Source: an uncultured bacterium (lineage in GTDB: Bacteria; Pseudomonadota; Alphaproteobacteria; Rhodospirillales; Rhodospirillaceae). From it: a stretch of DNA of 52,556 nt. The stretch covers positions 1-52,556 of the forward strand of contig CAISTS010000075.1 of assembly GCA_903888485.1 (NCBI GenBank), written 5' to 3'. Position 1 is the stretch's first letter, and every line of letters starts with the position of its first letter. Shown here piece after piece: positions 37,717 through 47,695 of this stretch. Under the pieces are notes generated by a model. The model was not told the DNA's origin. It ran no database searches and saw only the letters and a program-made list of their open reading frames with translations. The translations under genes were made by a program, and so were the position numbers.

Positions 37717-38205
37717 ATGGTTGAAAGTCCCTTTTACGGCAAAGCCGGCGATATGATGACGCGCAAGGTCGTCACAGTCTCGCCGGATACCTCCATCCGC
37801 GAGACTGCCAGCCTCATGGTGGCAAATCACGTCAGCGGCGTTCCGGTGGTGGATAAGGATGGCCAGGTCGTCGGCATGGTGACCGAGAAGGACTTGATCC
37901 GTAACCGAATGGAAGACGAAAAAAGGGAGTCGTGGTGGCTGAACCTGCTCGCCGAAGGCGAGAGGCTGACGCCGGAATTTGTGGAATACGCGCGCGCCGG
38001 AAACAACATGGTGCGGCGCGTGATGCACACCGAAGTCATATCCGTCTCGGAGGATACGCCGCTCGAGGAAATCGCAAGACTGATGGTCGAGAAGGGGCTC
38101 AAGCGGTTCCCCGTCATCAAGGACAAGAAACTTGTCGGCGTTATCAGCCGCGCTGACCTCGTGCGCGCTCTGGGTCATCGCAGCACGAAAGAAGACGTTA
38201 TCTGA
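37717..38205 (+). CDS. Two-CBS-domain protein
   Basis: 162 residues from ATG 37717, with AAGGAAACGAGA upstream; the longer frame from 37573 crosses the FNR-like box. Two CBS motifs form one Bateman module: about 8-65 (MMTRKVVTVSPDTSIRETA ... GMVTEKDLI) and about 95-155 (VMHTEVISVSEDTPLEEIA ... GVISRADLV). Such modules bind adenine nucleotides and regulate a partner; there is no attached enzyme or channel domain. Predicted control by an FNR/FixK regulator suggests a role in the response to low oxygen. Confidence 0.9.
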   Translation: MVESPFYGKAGDMMTRKVVTVSPDTSIRETASLMVANHVSGVPVVDKDGQVVGMVTEKDLIRNRMEDEKRESWWLNLLAEGERLTPEFVEYARAGNNMVRRVMHTEVISVSEDTPLEEIARLMVEKGLKRFPVIKDKKLVGVISRADLVRALGHRSTKEDVI

Positions 38206-38263
38206 ACGACGCGCTGTGCTGCGGGCTGCAGGCGCGTCCTCTACAAGAAGTAGCGCCTACGAG

Positions 38264-38875
38264 CGAAAAACTCTCTTGAAGATCGTGTCGATGTGTTTGG
38301 TGTGGTAGCCCATGTAGAACAGCTTCTCGGGTTAGGGCACGGGGATCTTCGCGGTTATGTCCTTGTCCGCCTTCGGCCGGTCGTGCAGCTGACCGCCTTC
38401 GTTCCACACCTGCATCGCATTGCGCTGGACATACACGTATGAGTCCTCGAGGCTGACGCTGGTCCGCGTCAGCTGCCAGCAGCCCGCGTTGCCAGAACAC
38501 GAGGCCCCCATCATGTTGACGTTCCGCGCGACGGCGTCGCGATCAGATCGCGAGCTTGTCAACGACGCCGGTGGCGCGCGCGAAGTCGAGGGTGATCTTG
38601 GCGTCGGGACCGATGTAGCGCTCGACCGACGAGTGCGAGATATTGCGTTCGATTTTGGCGAAGGTGCCGACGGCGCCGTCGATGGCGCAGGTGGCGATGT
38701 CGGCGCGGGCCGCAGGAAGACGCTGCTTATTGCGCGCGAACTCGGCTTAGAAGCCGGCGAGATTTAGGCCCAGCGTCACCGGTTCGGCGTGTATGCCCTG
38801 ACTGCGCCCCATGGTGACGGTTGCCTTGTGCTCGAGCGCGCGTCGCTTCAACGCCGCCAGAACTGCACATGCAGC
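38264..38875 (-). pseudogene. Decayed partial copy of purB
   Basis: The sequence runs parallel to the 3' half of the intact purB (39388-40320) on the same strand. Bases 38264 to about 38650 match 39388-39778. Bases from about 38655 match from about 40104, so about 325 bases are deleted internally. The N-terminal third is missing altogether. In-frame stops occur at 38332-38334 (intact copy reads Ala-Pro-Ala-Leu, here Pro-Val-Pro-stop) and 38747-38749 (Phe-Tyr to Phe-stop). Divergence is substantial, so the copy is old. The duplicate marks the right edge of the accessory block. Confidence 0.88.
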
Positions 38876-38953
38876 TGAATGTAACCCCGGCCCGCGCTTG
38901 CGCTAGTTGAGGGGCGCCGCTATATGCAGTCAACCCAAACGAACGAGGTTCCG

Positions 38954-39277
38954 ATGACCGGCTTCCAGGATCGCGAAAAAGGCTTCGAGCGGAAATTCCA
39001 GTTGGACCAGGAACAGCAGTTCCGGGCCCAGGCGCGCCGCGACAGGCTGTTCGGTCAGTGGGCCGCGGGCAAGCTCGGTCACGGCGGCGCGGATGCCGAT
39101 CAGTATGCCGCTTCGGTGGTGGACTCGAACTTCGAGAAGCCGGGCGACGACGACATGCTCGGCAAGGTGAAGGCCGACTTCAATGCCAAGGGCGTCACGG
39201 TTTCCGACGCCGATCTCTCCAAGGCGCTCACCGAAGCCTACGCCGCCGCCGCGCAGATTGCAGCTGAGAAGAAGTAA
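38954..39277 (+). CDS. DUF1476 protein, F1FO-ATPase zeta-type inhibitor
   Basis: 107 residues from ATG 38954 with ACGAGG upstream; an ATG at 38924 is less likely. The helical protein begins FQDREKGFERKFQLDQEQQF, the diagnostic start of DUF1476. In Paracoccus this family is the zeta subunit that inhibits the F1-ATPase; the inhibitory N-terminal helix is present. The family is restricted to alphaproteobacteria. In many of them it lies beside purC or purB, as it does here with purB. Confidence 0.92.
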   Translation: MTGFQDREKGFERKFQLDQEQQFRAQARRDRLFGQWAAGKLGHGGADADQYAASVVDSNFEKPGDDDMLGKVKADFNAKGVTVSDADLSKALTEAYAAAAQIAAEKK

Positions 39278-39285
39278 GGGCTGAC

Positions 39286-39375
39286 TGTCATCCTCGGGCG
39301 CGCGTAGCGCGTCCCGGGATCCACCCATCATCGCGCTCCGCTGGCCCGTGGGTCCCCGCCTTCGCGGGGATGACA
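39286..39375. repeat. Palindromic intergenic repeat (REP/MITE-like)
   Basis: Ends TGTCATC and GATGACA are inverted. The left half (TGTCATCCTCGGGCGCGCG ...) and the complement of the right half (TGTCATCCCCGCGAAGGCG ...) are similar over about 30 bases. Such elements are dispersed in many alphaproteobacterial genomes and lie between genes. It fills the gap between DUF1476 and purB and may also end their convergent transcripts. Confidence 0.65.
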
Positions 39376-39382
39376 AGCGCAG

Positions 39383-40675
<1,293 letters not shown>

Positions 40676-40980
40676 GGGCGGGAGATCCTATGAGGTGAGG
40701 AGGGATGTATATGCGGCACCCCCGATAAAGACAACTCATCGGTACGACCGGATATCGTGTTTGAGATCAAAGGGATAAGTCGATCTAGCGCAGGCTCATT
40801 ATCCGTGCGTCAAATTTAACCACTCAATACAAAAATTCGCGATGTATTCGCGTTATGGCGTCGGGTTCAGCAAAAGCCGCCCTCTCGTTTATATTGATTT
40901 CAATGGCTTAGAAAGGTGGCACGGCCCTTGCTCTAGCTCTGCGTGTGAATCGCCGTCGCCGGTACGGAAACGTGGAAGCC
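40676..40980. other. Region between purB and the collapsed adaptor gene
   Basis: 305 bases, divergent, so purB's promoter should lie here. The middle is AT-rich (40790-40850), including TTTAACCACTCAATACAAAA. CGCGATGTATTCGCG (about 40837-40851) is a small inverted repeat. Nothing else is recognised. Confidence 0.4.
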
Positions 40981-41511
40981 ATGACTGCACCGAATCCAAC
41001 CATAACCCCTGAAGCCTTCCGCGGTGCCGGCATGGATCGCAAGATCCCGCCGTCGGCGTGGCGCAGGTATGCGCGGCCGGCCGGCGCGGCTGCCGCACTC
41101 GTGGTCGTGGCGTTTGTCGCCGCGTTGGCGCTAATGCCGGGGTCCGCGCGCACGATGAAGATTGAGAGCGGGACCGTCACCGTCGGCGACGTGACGCGCG
41201 GCGCCTTTGAAGACTTCGTGCCCATCCGCGGGCGCGTGACACCCCTCAACACGGTCTATCTCGATGCGCTCGAGGGCGGTCGCCAGCTCTTCGCCAGCGG
41301 CAACACCGCCAAGAGCGACCTCGAGAACATCGAGGACGAGTTCTACTACCAAAAGCGCAAATTCGACCTGCTCACCGAGACCCTACGCACGACCGAACGC
41401 CTGCAAGAGACGCAGCTCAAGCAGATCAAGGAAACCGCCGAGCGCCTGGTGGAGAACCTCGATCTCGCGCGGCGCAATCTCGACGGGTTGATGGCCAGGG
41501 CGCCTGGGTGA
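40981..41511 (+). pseudogene. Collapsed HlyD-type efflux adaptor gene
   Basis: 176 residues from ATG 40981 (GGAAG just upstream); the frame opens at 40945. A membrane segment (about 33-53) is followed by IESGTVTVGDVTRGAFEDFVP and RGRVTPLNTVYLDALEGG, the start of the first beta domain of membrane-fusion adaptors. This jumps at residue 100 straight into the returning half of the coiled-coil hairpin (SDLENIEDEFYYQKRKFDLL). The frame stops after LDGLMARAPG, where intact proteins (about 400 residues) continue with the lipoyl and barrel domains. The descending coil and whole C-terminal half are therefore missing, though the frame is kept. Probably non-functional as an adaptor. Confidence 0.65.
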
Positions 41512-41592
41512 CCGTGGCCAGCCACGCCTCCCGGGCGGCCCGGGCCAACCCGATCCGTGCCCTTCGTTACGAGTGATGATAAAAGGAACGCC

Positions 41593-42741
41593 ATGAAACA
41601 CCTGATCCCCGCCCTTATCCTGCTTGTGGCGTTGCCCGCCTCGGCCGCGGACGATGCACCCAAGCACTTTGCCACCAGTTCGGGCCTGCATTTCTACGCC
41701 GGCGGCACTGTCGACGTGACCGAGCCCGCCGAGACCGTTTTCGCGGCCGGCGGCAACGTCAACGTCGCCTCGCGCGACATCGGCGAAGTCATAGCCGCGG
41801 GCGGGGACGTCAATATCCTGGATATCGTCACCAACCGGGTTATCGCAGCAGGCGGGGATATCGATATCAGCGGCAATATTACGCGCAGCGTCATCGCTGC
41901 CGGCGGTGAGGTGACCGTCCGCGCAGCCAACATCGGCGGCGACGCGGTCCTGGCCGGCGGTGATGTCTCCTTCGACGGCAATGTGGCCGGTGACCTCATC
42001 GCAACGGGCGGCGACATCACCATTAGCGGCAACATCGCGCACAACGTTCAGCTGCGCGGTGGCACGATCAAGTTGCAGCCGGGAACCACCATTCAGGGTG
42101 ATTTGACGTACGTCAGCAAGAACGCACTCGATATTCCGGCGGGCGTACGCATCGCCGGCACGGTGACCCGCGAGGAGGGGCGCGAGAGCCGGCGCGGTTC
42201 GTTCGACTTCGGGGTCGGCAGCCTGATTGCCGGTCTCGTCGTTGCATCGATCTTCGGTCTGATGTTTCTGGCAACCTTCGCCGCCATCGTGCTGGCGCTG
42301 TTCACGCGCCAGATCGACCGCGCGGCTCACGTTCTCGGCGACGAGCCGTTGCAGAGCCTGGGCGTCGGCATCCTGCTGACCCTGGTCTTCCCGGTGACCA
42401 TCGTCATTCTTCTGATCACCATCATCGGCATACCCTTCAGCCTGTTCATGATGTTCGCGGGCGGCCTGCTGGCAGGCTTTGGCGCCGTGGTCGCGGCCTA
42501 CTGGATCGGCTCTCAGGTGCGCGAGGTGCTCGCGGACAATAAAAGCGTGCCGCGTTATTTTCCAGCCCTCGGCTGGACGCTGCTCGGACTCGTTGTGTTC
42601 TGCGGTGTCGGCCTCCTACCTGTGGTCGGCACACTGGCGCAGTTCTTTGCCCTGGTCACCGGCTGCGGCGCCTTTGTGCTTTCGATGATGCGCGGGACCA
42701 CGCCCCCGCGTGGGGAAACCGGCGGCGCTTACCCGTCATGA
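41593..42741 (+). CDS. Bactofilin-like beta-helix membrane protein
   Basis: 382 residues from ATG 41593 (AAAAGGAA upstream). A signal peptide ends at about residue 19 (ASA). Residues about 35-180 are short repeats of the form AAGGDVNI/AAGGDIDISGNI, typical of polymer-forming or bactofilin-like beta-helices. The C-terminal half has four strongly hydrophobic segments (about 215-245, 260-290, 295-320, 335-370). It is thus an inner-membrane protein with an external beta-helix. Function unknown; surface or periplasmic scaffolding is possible. It lies 81 bases after the adaptor remnant. Confidence 0.82.
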   Translation: MKHLIPALILLVALPASAADDAPKHFATSSGLHFYAGGTVDVTEPAETVFAAGGNVNVASRDIGEVIAAGGDVNILDIVTNRVIAAGGDIDISGNITRSVIAAGGEVTVRAANIGGDAVLAGGDVSFDGNVAGDLIATGGDITISGNIAHNVQLRGGTIKLQPGTTIQGDLTYVSKNALDIPAGVRIAGTVTREEGRESRRGSFDFGVGSLIAGLVVASIFGLMFLATFAAIVLALFTRQIDRAAHVLGDEPLQSLGVGILLTLVFPVTIVILLITIIGIPFSLFMMFAGGLLAGFGAVVAAYWIGSQVREVLADNKSVPRYFPALGWTLLGLVVFCGVGLLPVVGTLAQFFALVTGCGAFVLSMMRGTTPPRGETGGAYPS

Positions 42742-42798
42742 CAGGCGGCAACCCTTTGCGCTAGATTGCGGTTTCGCACTTTAGTCAAAGGAATTCCC

Positions 42799-44310
42799 GT
42801 GGACGCCGACGGCTACATGACGGAGGTCCCCTACCCCGTCCGCTATCACCGCGAGCTTAGCCCGGCCGTTCAGCGCATGGCGCTCATCACCACGGGCGTC
42901 GCGGCGCCGGGCCCCGAGGCGATCACCTATCTCGAGCTCGGCTGCGGGCAGGCGTTGTCGCTCGTGGCCAATGCCGCCGCCAATCCCACATCGCGATTCA
43001 TCGGCGTCGATGTTAACCCCGCCGCATTCAAGATGGCCGAGGGGCTCGTTGCCGCGGCCGGGCTTAGCAACGTCACGCTGCTCGCCCGCAGCTTCGCCGA
43101 TCTCAAGCCCGCCGATCTCCCGCCCAGCGACGTGATCACGTTGCACGGCGTGTGGTCGTGGATCAACGCCGACAATCGCGCGCGGGTGCGCGACGTGGTC
43201 GGCGCGTGCCTCAAGCCCGGGGGTGTGCTCTATATCAGCTACAACTGTCTGCCGGCCCTCGCACCGCTCATTCCCCTGCGTGATCTTCTCAGCCGCCGCG
43301 TCGCACGGCAGCAGGCGCCGCTGAATGCGCGCATCGACGCCGCACTTGGTTATGCCGACCGACTGCGTGCTGCCGGCGCGCGGTTCTTCACGTCTCAGCC
43401 AGCGGCGGCAACACGACTTACCGACATCCAGTCCGCGCCGCGCGATTACCTCGCGCATGAATACTTTAACGCCGATTGGGCGGCCTTCTATCACGCCGAC
43501 ATCGCCGCCGACTTTGCACGCCACGGCTTGAGCTACGGCGCTTCAGCGACCCTGTCCGAAAACCTCGAGCAGCTCAATTTCTCCGACGAAGCATTGGCCG
43601 TGTTGGCCGAAGCGACTGATCCTGCCGAGCGTGAGACCTTGAAGGACTATGTGGTGCACCGCGCTTTCCGCACCGATCTGTTCACGCGCGGAGCAGCTGC
43701 GCTCGACGTGCAGCAGGCGATGACGCTGGTGAGCGGAACGCGCTTTGCCTTGTGCATCAGGCCGGCGGACTTCAAGAACACCTCGCTCACCACGCCGCTC
43801 GGCACCATTCGTCCGCCCGCCGATAACTACCAGCCGCTCGTCGAGCGCCTCGGCGTCCAGCCGGCGACGATGAACGAGCTGTCCGCATCCCCAGACGTGA
43901 ACCGTGCTCTGCCGGAAGGCGAACTCTTCCGCGCTATCCTGATCCTCCTGGCGATGGGCGTGGTAGAGCCCACGTTGCCGGCAACCGGCGACGCCGGGCG
44001 CCTGCCCGGTGTGAAGCGCCTGAACCAGGCGCTTCTGCAGCGGGCGCTGACGGTCGAGGCGGCGCCGGCCTTGATATCGCCGATCACCGGCGGCGGGCTC
44101 GGCATGACCCAACTCGAGCAGGTGTTTCTAGCCGGCCACCTGCAAGGCCAAAACGCCGCAGCCTTCGCCAAAAACTGGCTTGGGGCGCGCACGCTGGATA
44201 AAGACGGTAAGGCTTTGCGCGGCGAAGAACTGACGGCAGAGCTCGCGCGCCAGGCCGATACCTTTGCCCGCGAGCTTCTGCCGATCCTCACTTACTTGAA
44301 GATCGCTTAG
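42799..44310 (+). CDS. Class I SAM-dependent methyltransferase with regulatory domain
   Basis: 503 residues from GTG 42799 (AAAGGA seven bases upstream); a TTG at 42766 is less likely. The Rossmann methyltransferase domain has motif I YLELGCGQALSLVANAAAN, the acidic end of beta-2 in FIGVDVNP, and the post-motif SDVITLHGVWSWI. The second half (about 220-500) matches the methyltransferase regulatory domain type. The methyl acceptor is not predictable, though relatives are sometimes near surface-polysaccharide or lipoprotein genes. Confidence 0.82.
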   Translation: MDADGYMTEVPYPVRYHRELSPAVQRMALITTGVAAPGPEAITYLELGCGQALSLVANAAANPTSRFIGVDVNPAAFKMAEGLVAAAGLSNVTLLARSFADLKPADLPPSDVITLHGVWSWINADNRARVRDVVGACLKPGGVLYISYNCLPALAPLIPLRDLLSRRVARQQAPLNARIDAALGYADRLRAAGARFFTSQPAAATRLTDIQSAPRDYLAHEYFNADWAAFYHADIAADFARHGLSYGASATLSENLEQLNFSDEALAVLAEATDPAERETLKDYVVHRAFRTDLFTRGAAALDVQQAMTLVSGTRFALCIRPADFKNTSLTTPLGTIRPPADNYQPLVERLGVQPATMNELSASPDVNRALPEGELFRAILILLAMGVVEPTLPATGDAGRLPGVKRLNQALLQRALTVEAAPALISPITGGGLGMTQLEQVFLAGHLQGQNAAAFAKNWLGARTLDKDGKALRGEELTAELARQADTFARELLPILTYLKIA

Positions 44311-44446
44311 GTCTTGCGCGGGTGGTTGCGTTGGTCACGTACGTGGATATGCCGCTCCGCATCCATCGGGCACTACGCGCTGATGCGCTCCAGTTTTTTC
44401 GCCGGTTTGCGCGGCGGGCCCGAAACCCAGCCGAATCGCTGAGGCA

Positions 44447-44839
44447 CTACTGAGGCACCTGCGTTGCCAGCGGTTTGCCGCGCTCCATCACGTAAGTCGA
44501 CATGATCTTGAACCCGCCATCGGTGCAGGCTTCATGTACGATGCCTGGCAGGGTCACGAAGGATTGGCCGGCCTTGAACACCTGATCGGGCTTGCCGTCG
44601 ATCTTCAGGATGATGTCACCTTCCAAGACGTAACCGACGTCGATGCCGGGATGTGTATGCCGGCCGCTGCAGCCGGGCGGCAGCGTCGCATGCGCGGTGG
44701 TGGTCGTGTAGCCCTCGGGGAACTCGACGACCTGGATCGGCGTGCGTTGCAAAGTGACGATCTTCTTCTCGGCGGCAAAAGCATCGGCCGCGGCGATGGA
44801 TGCGACCGCGCCGATGGCAATGAGCAATCTCTGCGACAT
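44447..44839 (-). CDS. Secreted small cupin protein
   Basis: 130 residues from ATG 44839, with GGAGG upstream. Signal peptide to about residue 22 (AFA). One cupin barrel: the first motif GRHTHPGIDVGYVLEGDI (His61, His63) and the second GQSFVTLPGIVHEACTDG provide the metal ligands. A periplasmic metal-binding enzyme or sensor is likely; substrate unknown. It converges with the methyltransferase gene and diverges from the serine hydrolase gene. Confidence 0.85.
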   Translation of the reverse strand: MSQRLLIAIGAVASIAAADAFAAEKKIVTLQRTPIQVVEFPEGYTTTTAHATLPPGCSGRHTHPGIDVGYVLEGDIILKIDGKPDQVFKAGQSFVTLPGIVHEACTDGGFKIMSTYVMERGKPLATQVPQ

Positions 44840-45040
44840 GAGTGAACCCTCCGTGTGTTTGCGGCCAATGCGCTGATGATAGGAAAATGCCGCCCCGCCC
44901 ATGAATCTCGAACGCAACTGGGCCAATGTCCAGGCATTTCAATCGGCTATTTCAGGATTCACCCTATGACGTTCCTCACCCCCGCGAGTTGAGGTAGACT
45001 GCCCTGACGTTCGGGGAGCTTAACTGGGAGGTTGTTTCCG

Positions 45041-46315
45041 ATGTTCACGATAAATTCGCCGCGCCGTGCCTCGCGTAAATCGAGTGCCGTTGTAGGCTTC
45101 ACGCTTGCCGCCGGCCTGTTGCTGACGCCCGCCGGCCAGAGCGTGGCCGATGGCATTCCAAATCCGCACGCCAAGGATTCGATTGGCACCGCCCGCCAGA
45201 TTTACGACGGTGTGCTGACGCCTGATCTCGCGGTCTCGACGTACCGCAACATCGACAGGCTGTTTCCCACGCGCGAAATCGCCGTGGGCGCCAAGCCCTA
45301 TCCGCTGCCCAAGGCGGACAAGCCGCTCGTCGAGGGGCAGGTGAAGTTCAAGTCGAAGGGTAAAGAGTACGACCTGTTCGACTACCTCGCGCTCAACCGC
45401 GTCTCCGGCGTTCTGGTGCTGAAGGACGGCAAGATCGCCTACGAGCTCTACCAATACGGCAACACGCCGCAAACCCGCTGGATGTCGATGTCGATCGCCA
45501 AGTCGGTCACCTCGACCCTGATCGGGGCGGCGGTGCAGGACGGCCTGATCAACATTAAGGATCCCGTCACCAAGTACGTGCCGCGTCTGAAGGGCTCGGC
45601 CTATGACGGCGTGAGCGTCCGCGACATCATGATGATGTCGTCCGGCGTGAAGTGGGACGAGACTTATATCGATCCGAAGTCGGACCGCCGCCAGCTGCTC
45701 GAGATTCAGATTGCCCAGAAGCCCGGCGAAGCGATGGAGTTGATGCGCAAGCTTCCGCGCGCCGCGCCCGTAGGCAGCGTCAACCTCTACAACACCGGCG
45801 AGACGCAGGTCGCGGCCGAAGTTGTTCATGCGGCGATCAAAAAGCCCTTGGCGACATATCTGTCGGAGAAGATCTGGTCCAAATACGGCATGGAGACTCC
45901 GGCCAACTGGTGGCTCGACTCTCCCGACGGCGTGGAGATCGGCGGCAGTGGCATTAGTGCCACCTTGCGCGATTATGGCCGCTTCGGTCTGTTCATCATG
46001 AACAACGGTGTGATCGGCAATCAGCATGTGCTGCCTGAAGGCTGGCAGGCCGAGGCCGGTTCGCCCAAGGTGCTCGTCGGCGGCAAGCCGCTGAACTACG
46101 GCTATTATTGGTGGATCCCCGCCGAAGGTCCTTCGCACGAGGCCGGTGCCTTCGAGGCGCGCGGCGCCGGCGGCCAGGGCATCTACATCAACCAAAAGGA
46201 AAAGATCGTGATCGTGGTCTGGAGTGCCCAGTCCAAGATCGGCGGGAACGTCTATCCGATTTCCAACACCGACTTTTACGACGCGGTCGTCGCGGCGCTG
46301 AAGCCTGTCTCCTAG
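45041..46315 (+). CDS. Secreted serine hydrolase, beta-lactamase/6-aminohexanoate-hydrolase fold
   Basis: 424 residues from ATG 45041, with GGGAGG upstream. Signal peptide to about residue 37. The penicillin-binding fold has Ser151-Ile-Ala-Lys154 (SxxK), the second motif in NLYNTGETQ, and a late [13 protein letters not shown] in place of KTG. This set is closer to the 6-aminohexanoate-dimer hydrolase and esterase group than to AmpC. Substrate unknown, periplasmic. Confidence 0.87.
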   Translation: MFTINSPRRASRKSSAVVGFTLAAGLLLTPAGQSVADGIPNPHAKDSIGTARQIYDGVLTPDLAVSTYRNIDRLFPTREIAVGAKPYPLPKADKPLVEGQVKFKSKGKEYDLFDYLALNRVSGVLVLKDGKIAYELYQYGNTPQTRWMSMSIAKSVTSTLIGAAVQDGLINIKDPVTKYVPRLKGSAYDGVSVRDIMMMSSGVKWDETYIDPKSDRRQLLEIQIAQKPGEAMELMRKLPRAAPVGSVNLYNTGETQVAAEVVHAAIKKPLATYLSEKIWSKYGMETPANWWLDSPDGVEIGGSGISATLRDYGRFGLFIMNNGVIGNQHVLPEGWQAEAGSPKVLVGGKPLNYGYYWWIPAEGPSHEAGAFEARGAGGQGIYINQKEKIVIVVWSAQSKIGGNVYPISNTDFYDAVVAALKPVS

Positions 46316-46509
46316 AGCAAACCTTCGCTCCGAAACGACAGGTGCCCGCCGCGGCTGACGATGACGTGATCGTGCAGCGTGATTGAGACCGCGGCGGCGG
46401 CTTCCTTGACCTTCTTGGTCATCTCGATATCGGCGCGCGACGGCTTGGGATCGCCGCTCGGGTGGTTATGGCACATTAGCGCAATCCCGTAATTATTATT
46501 ATAAATCAA
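46312..46509 (-). pseudogene. radC: 3' fragment of radC
   Basis: About 55 residues of the RadC C-terminal JAMM/MPN domain remain: [20 protein letters not shown] with the metal motif H-x-H-x7-S-x2-D complete, then [20 protein letters not shown]. Intact RadC is about 220 residues or more, so the N-terminal helix-hairpin-helix part and most of the JAMM fold are gone. The first residues of the open frame (MIYNNNYG) come from an AT-rich junction at about 46490-46510 and are not RadC. It overlaps the preceding serine hydrolase stop and the next gene's stop. Confidence 0.82.
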
Positions 46510-47033
46510 TGAGATGAATCATAACTGTGGGCCCCAGGGTAACGCATGGGTAGCATCATGCGCGCGTGCGGCGCGGTCTGGGGTGCCTGGACCAGCCCTT
46601 GGGGCGAGAGGCACACCGTCGACTCACGGTTCGGCCAGTAGCTCTGCTCGTCGGTCAAGTACGGCGGCCCCCGCGTCTGCTCGCTCAAAGTGAGCAGCGC
46701 GCAATCCGGTCCCGGCAGTATCGACCGTACGCGCCAACTGAAGCCGGTTTCCGTGAAATAGCCGAAAGGCTTCGCACCTGGCACGTCGTCGGAAATGGTG
46801 ATGAACAGTGTCTCGGTTTTACAGGCTGGATCGGGGTTCTGGTATACGCAGCCCTCGGCGAGGTCCTCGCTCTGCAGCCAGATCTTGATCACCCACGGCG
46901 TCGGGTTCACGAGGTCGGGCTGGTCGAGATAGGGCGGAATGTTGTTCTGCGGGAAAACCGGAAACAGCGCCGCTGCGGCCAGGACTGGGCCCGACCACAC
47001 AGTCATTACTGCCGCGAGACGTATCCAGCGCAT
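46506..47033 (-). CDS. Secreted cysteine-containing hypothetical protein, paralogue A
   Basis: 175 residues from ATG 47033. A signal peptide ends at about AAA (residue 21). The mature part has the cysteine pattern EGC, PACKTET, PDC and TVC, and the fragments PTPWVIKIW and [13 protein letters not shown]. The same pattern occurs in the gene 11 bases upstream, so the two are a tandem duplicate. No family recognised. The C-terminal end (HSYDSSH) runs into the AT-rich junction next to the radC fragment and may not be original. Confidence 0.65.
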   Translation of the reverse strand: MRWIRLAAVMTVWSGPVLAAAALFPVFPQNNIPPYLDQPDLVNPTPWVIKIWLQSEDLAEGCVYQNPDPACKTETLFITISDDVPGAKPFGYFTETGFSWRVRSILPGPDCALLTLSEQTRGPPYLTDEQSYWPNRESTVCLSPQGLVQAPQTAPHARMMLPMRYPGAHSYDSSH

Positions 47034-47044
47034 GCTGCGCCTTT

Positions 47045-47539
47045 CTACTTCTTCTCCGTGAACCCCGTGGGAGAAACACACGTTTTCACTTCGCGCCGTG
47101 GCCACTCGGCGTCCTTCATTGTTTCCCGCCGCACTTCGTCGGAAAAAGTGATCTCGACGCAATCGGCGCCGCTCGCCGGTTTGGCGACGCGCGTCACCCG
47201 CCAGTCGTACCCGTCTTGCGTACGGAACCCAAAACGCCGCGGTGGCGCACGCTCACTCGACACGGCCACATAGATCGCTTTTGCCTTACATGCCGGACGC
47301 GCATCGGTGCGTGGACACGGTTTCACCTCATGATCCTCGACCATCCACACGACCACGACATAATCGGTTGGATTGTCGAGCTCCGGCTGGCCAGCGGTGC
47401 TCCGTTGATTGGTCGGATAAATCTGCTGCTCGTCGTTGAGCGTATAGCTCTCGGCCGGGTCAAGCACGGTGAACTCGCCGACCTGGGGCGTAGCCCCCAG
47501 CATGCAAGCAGCCACGGTGATGCAAGGTCGAAGCAGCAT
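47045..47539 (-). CDS. Secreted cysteine-containing hypothetical protein, paralogue B
   Basis: 164 residues from ATG 47539. N-terminal hydrophobic stretch (about 5-18) suggests a weak signal peptide or lipoprotein-like export. It aligns with paralogue A: NPTDYVVVVWMVED, RPACKAKAIYVAVS, FGFRTQDGYDWRVTR, GADCVEITFS and KTCVSPTGF, with four conserved Cys that could form two disulfides. Function unknown. Confidence 0.65.
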   Translation of the reverse strand: MLLRPCITVAACMLGATPQVGEFTVLDPAESYTLNDEQQIYPTNQRSTAGQPELDNPTDYVVVVWMVEDHEVKPCPRTDARPACKAKAIYVAVSSERAPPRRFGFRTQDGYDWRVTRVAKPASGADCVEITFSDEVRRETMKDAEWPRREVKTCVSPTGFTEKK

Positions 47540-47695
47540 GGGCGGATCTTAGCAGCGTCCGGAGCCCGGCGGGAAGAAGCTCCCGAACTGTTCTGACAGC
47601 GGCCCAAGAACGGCCGTTTGTCTATCCGTAACTCTGTCAGCTAACGGTTCTCGCATCAATCCGCACCATAGAAACTGTGTTTCTGGAGGACTGCC

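Noticed and set aside
45032..45040. TTG at 45032 as start of the serine hydrolase gene
   Set aside because: Only one or two bases separate it from the GGGAGG ribosome binding site, whereas ATG 45041 has normal spacing.
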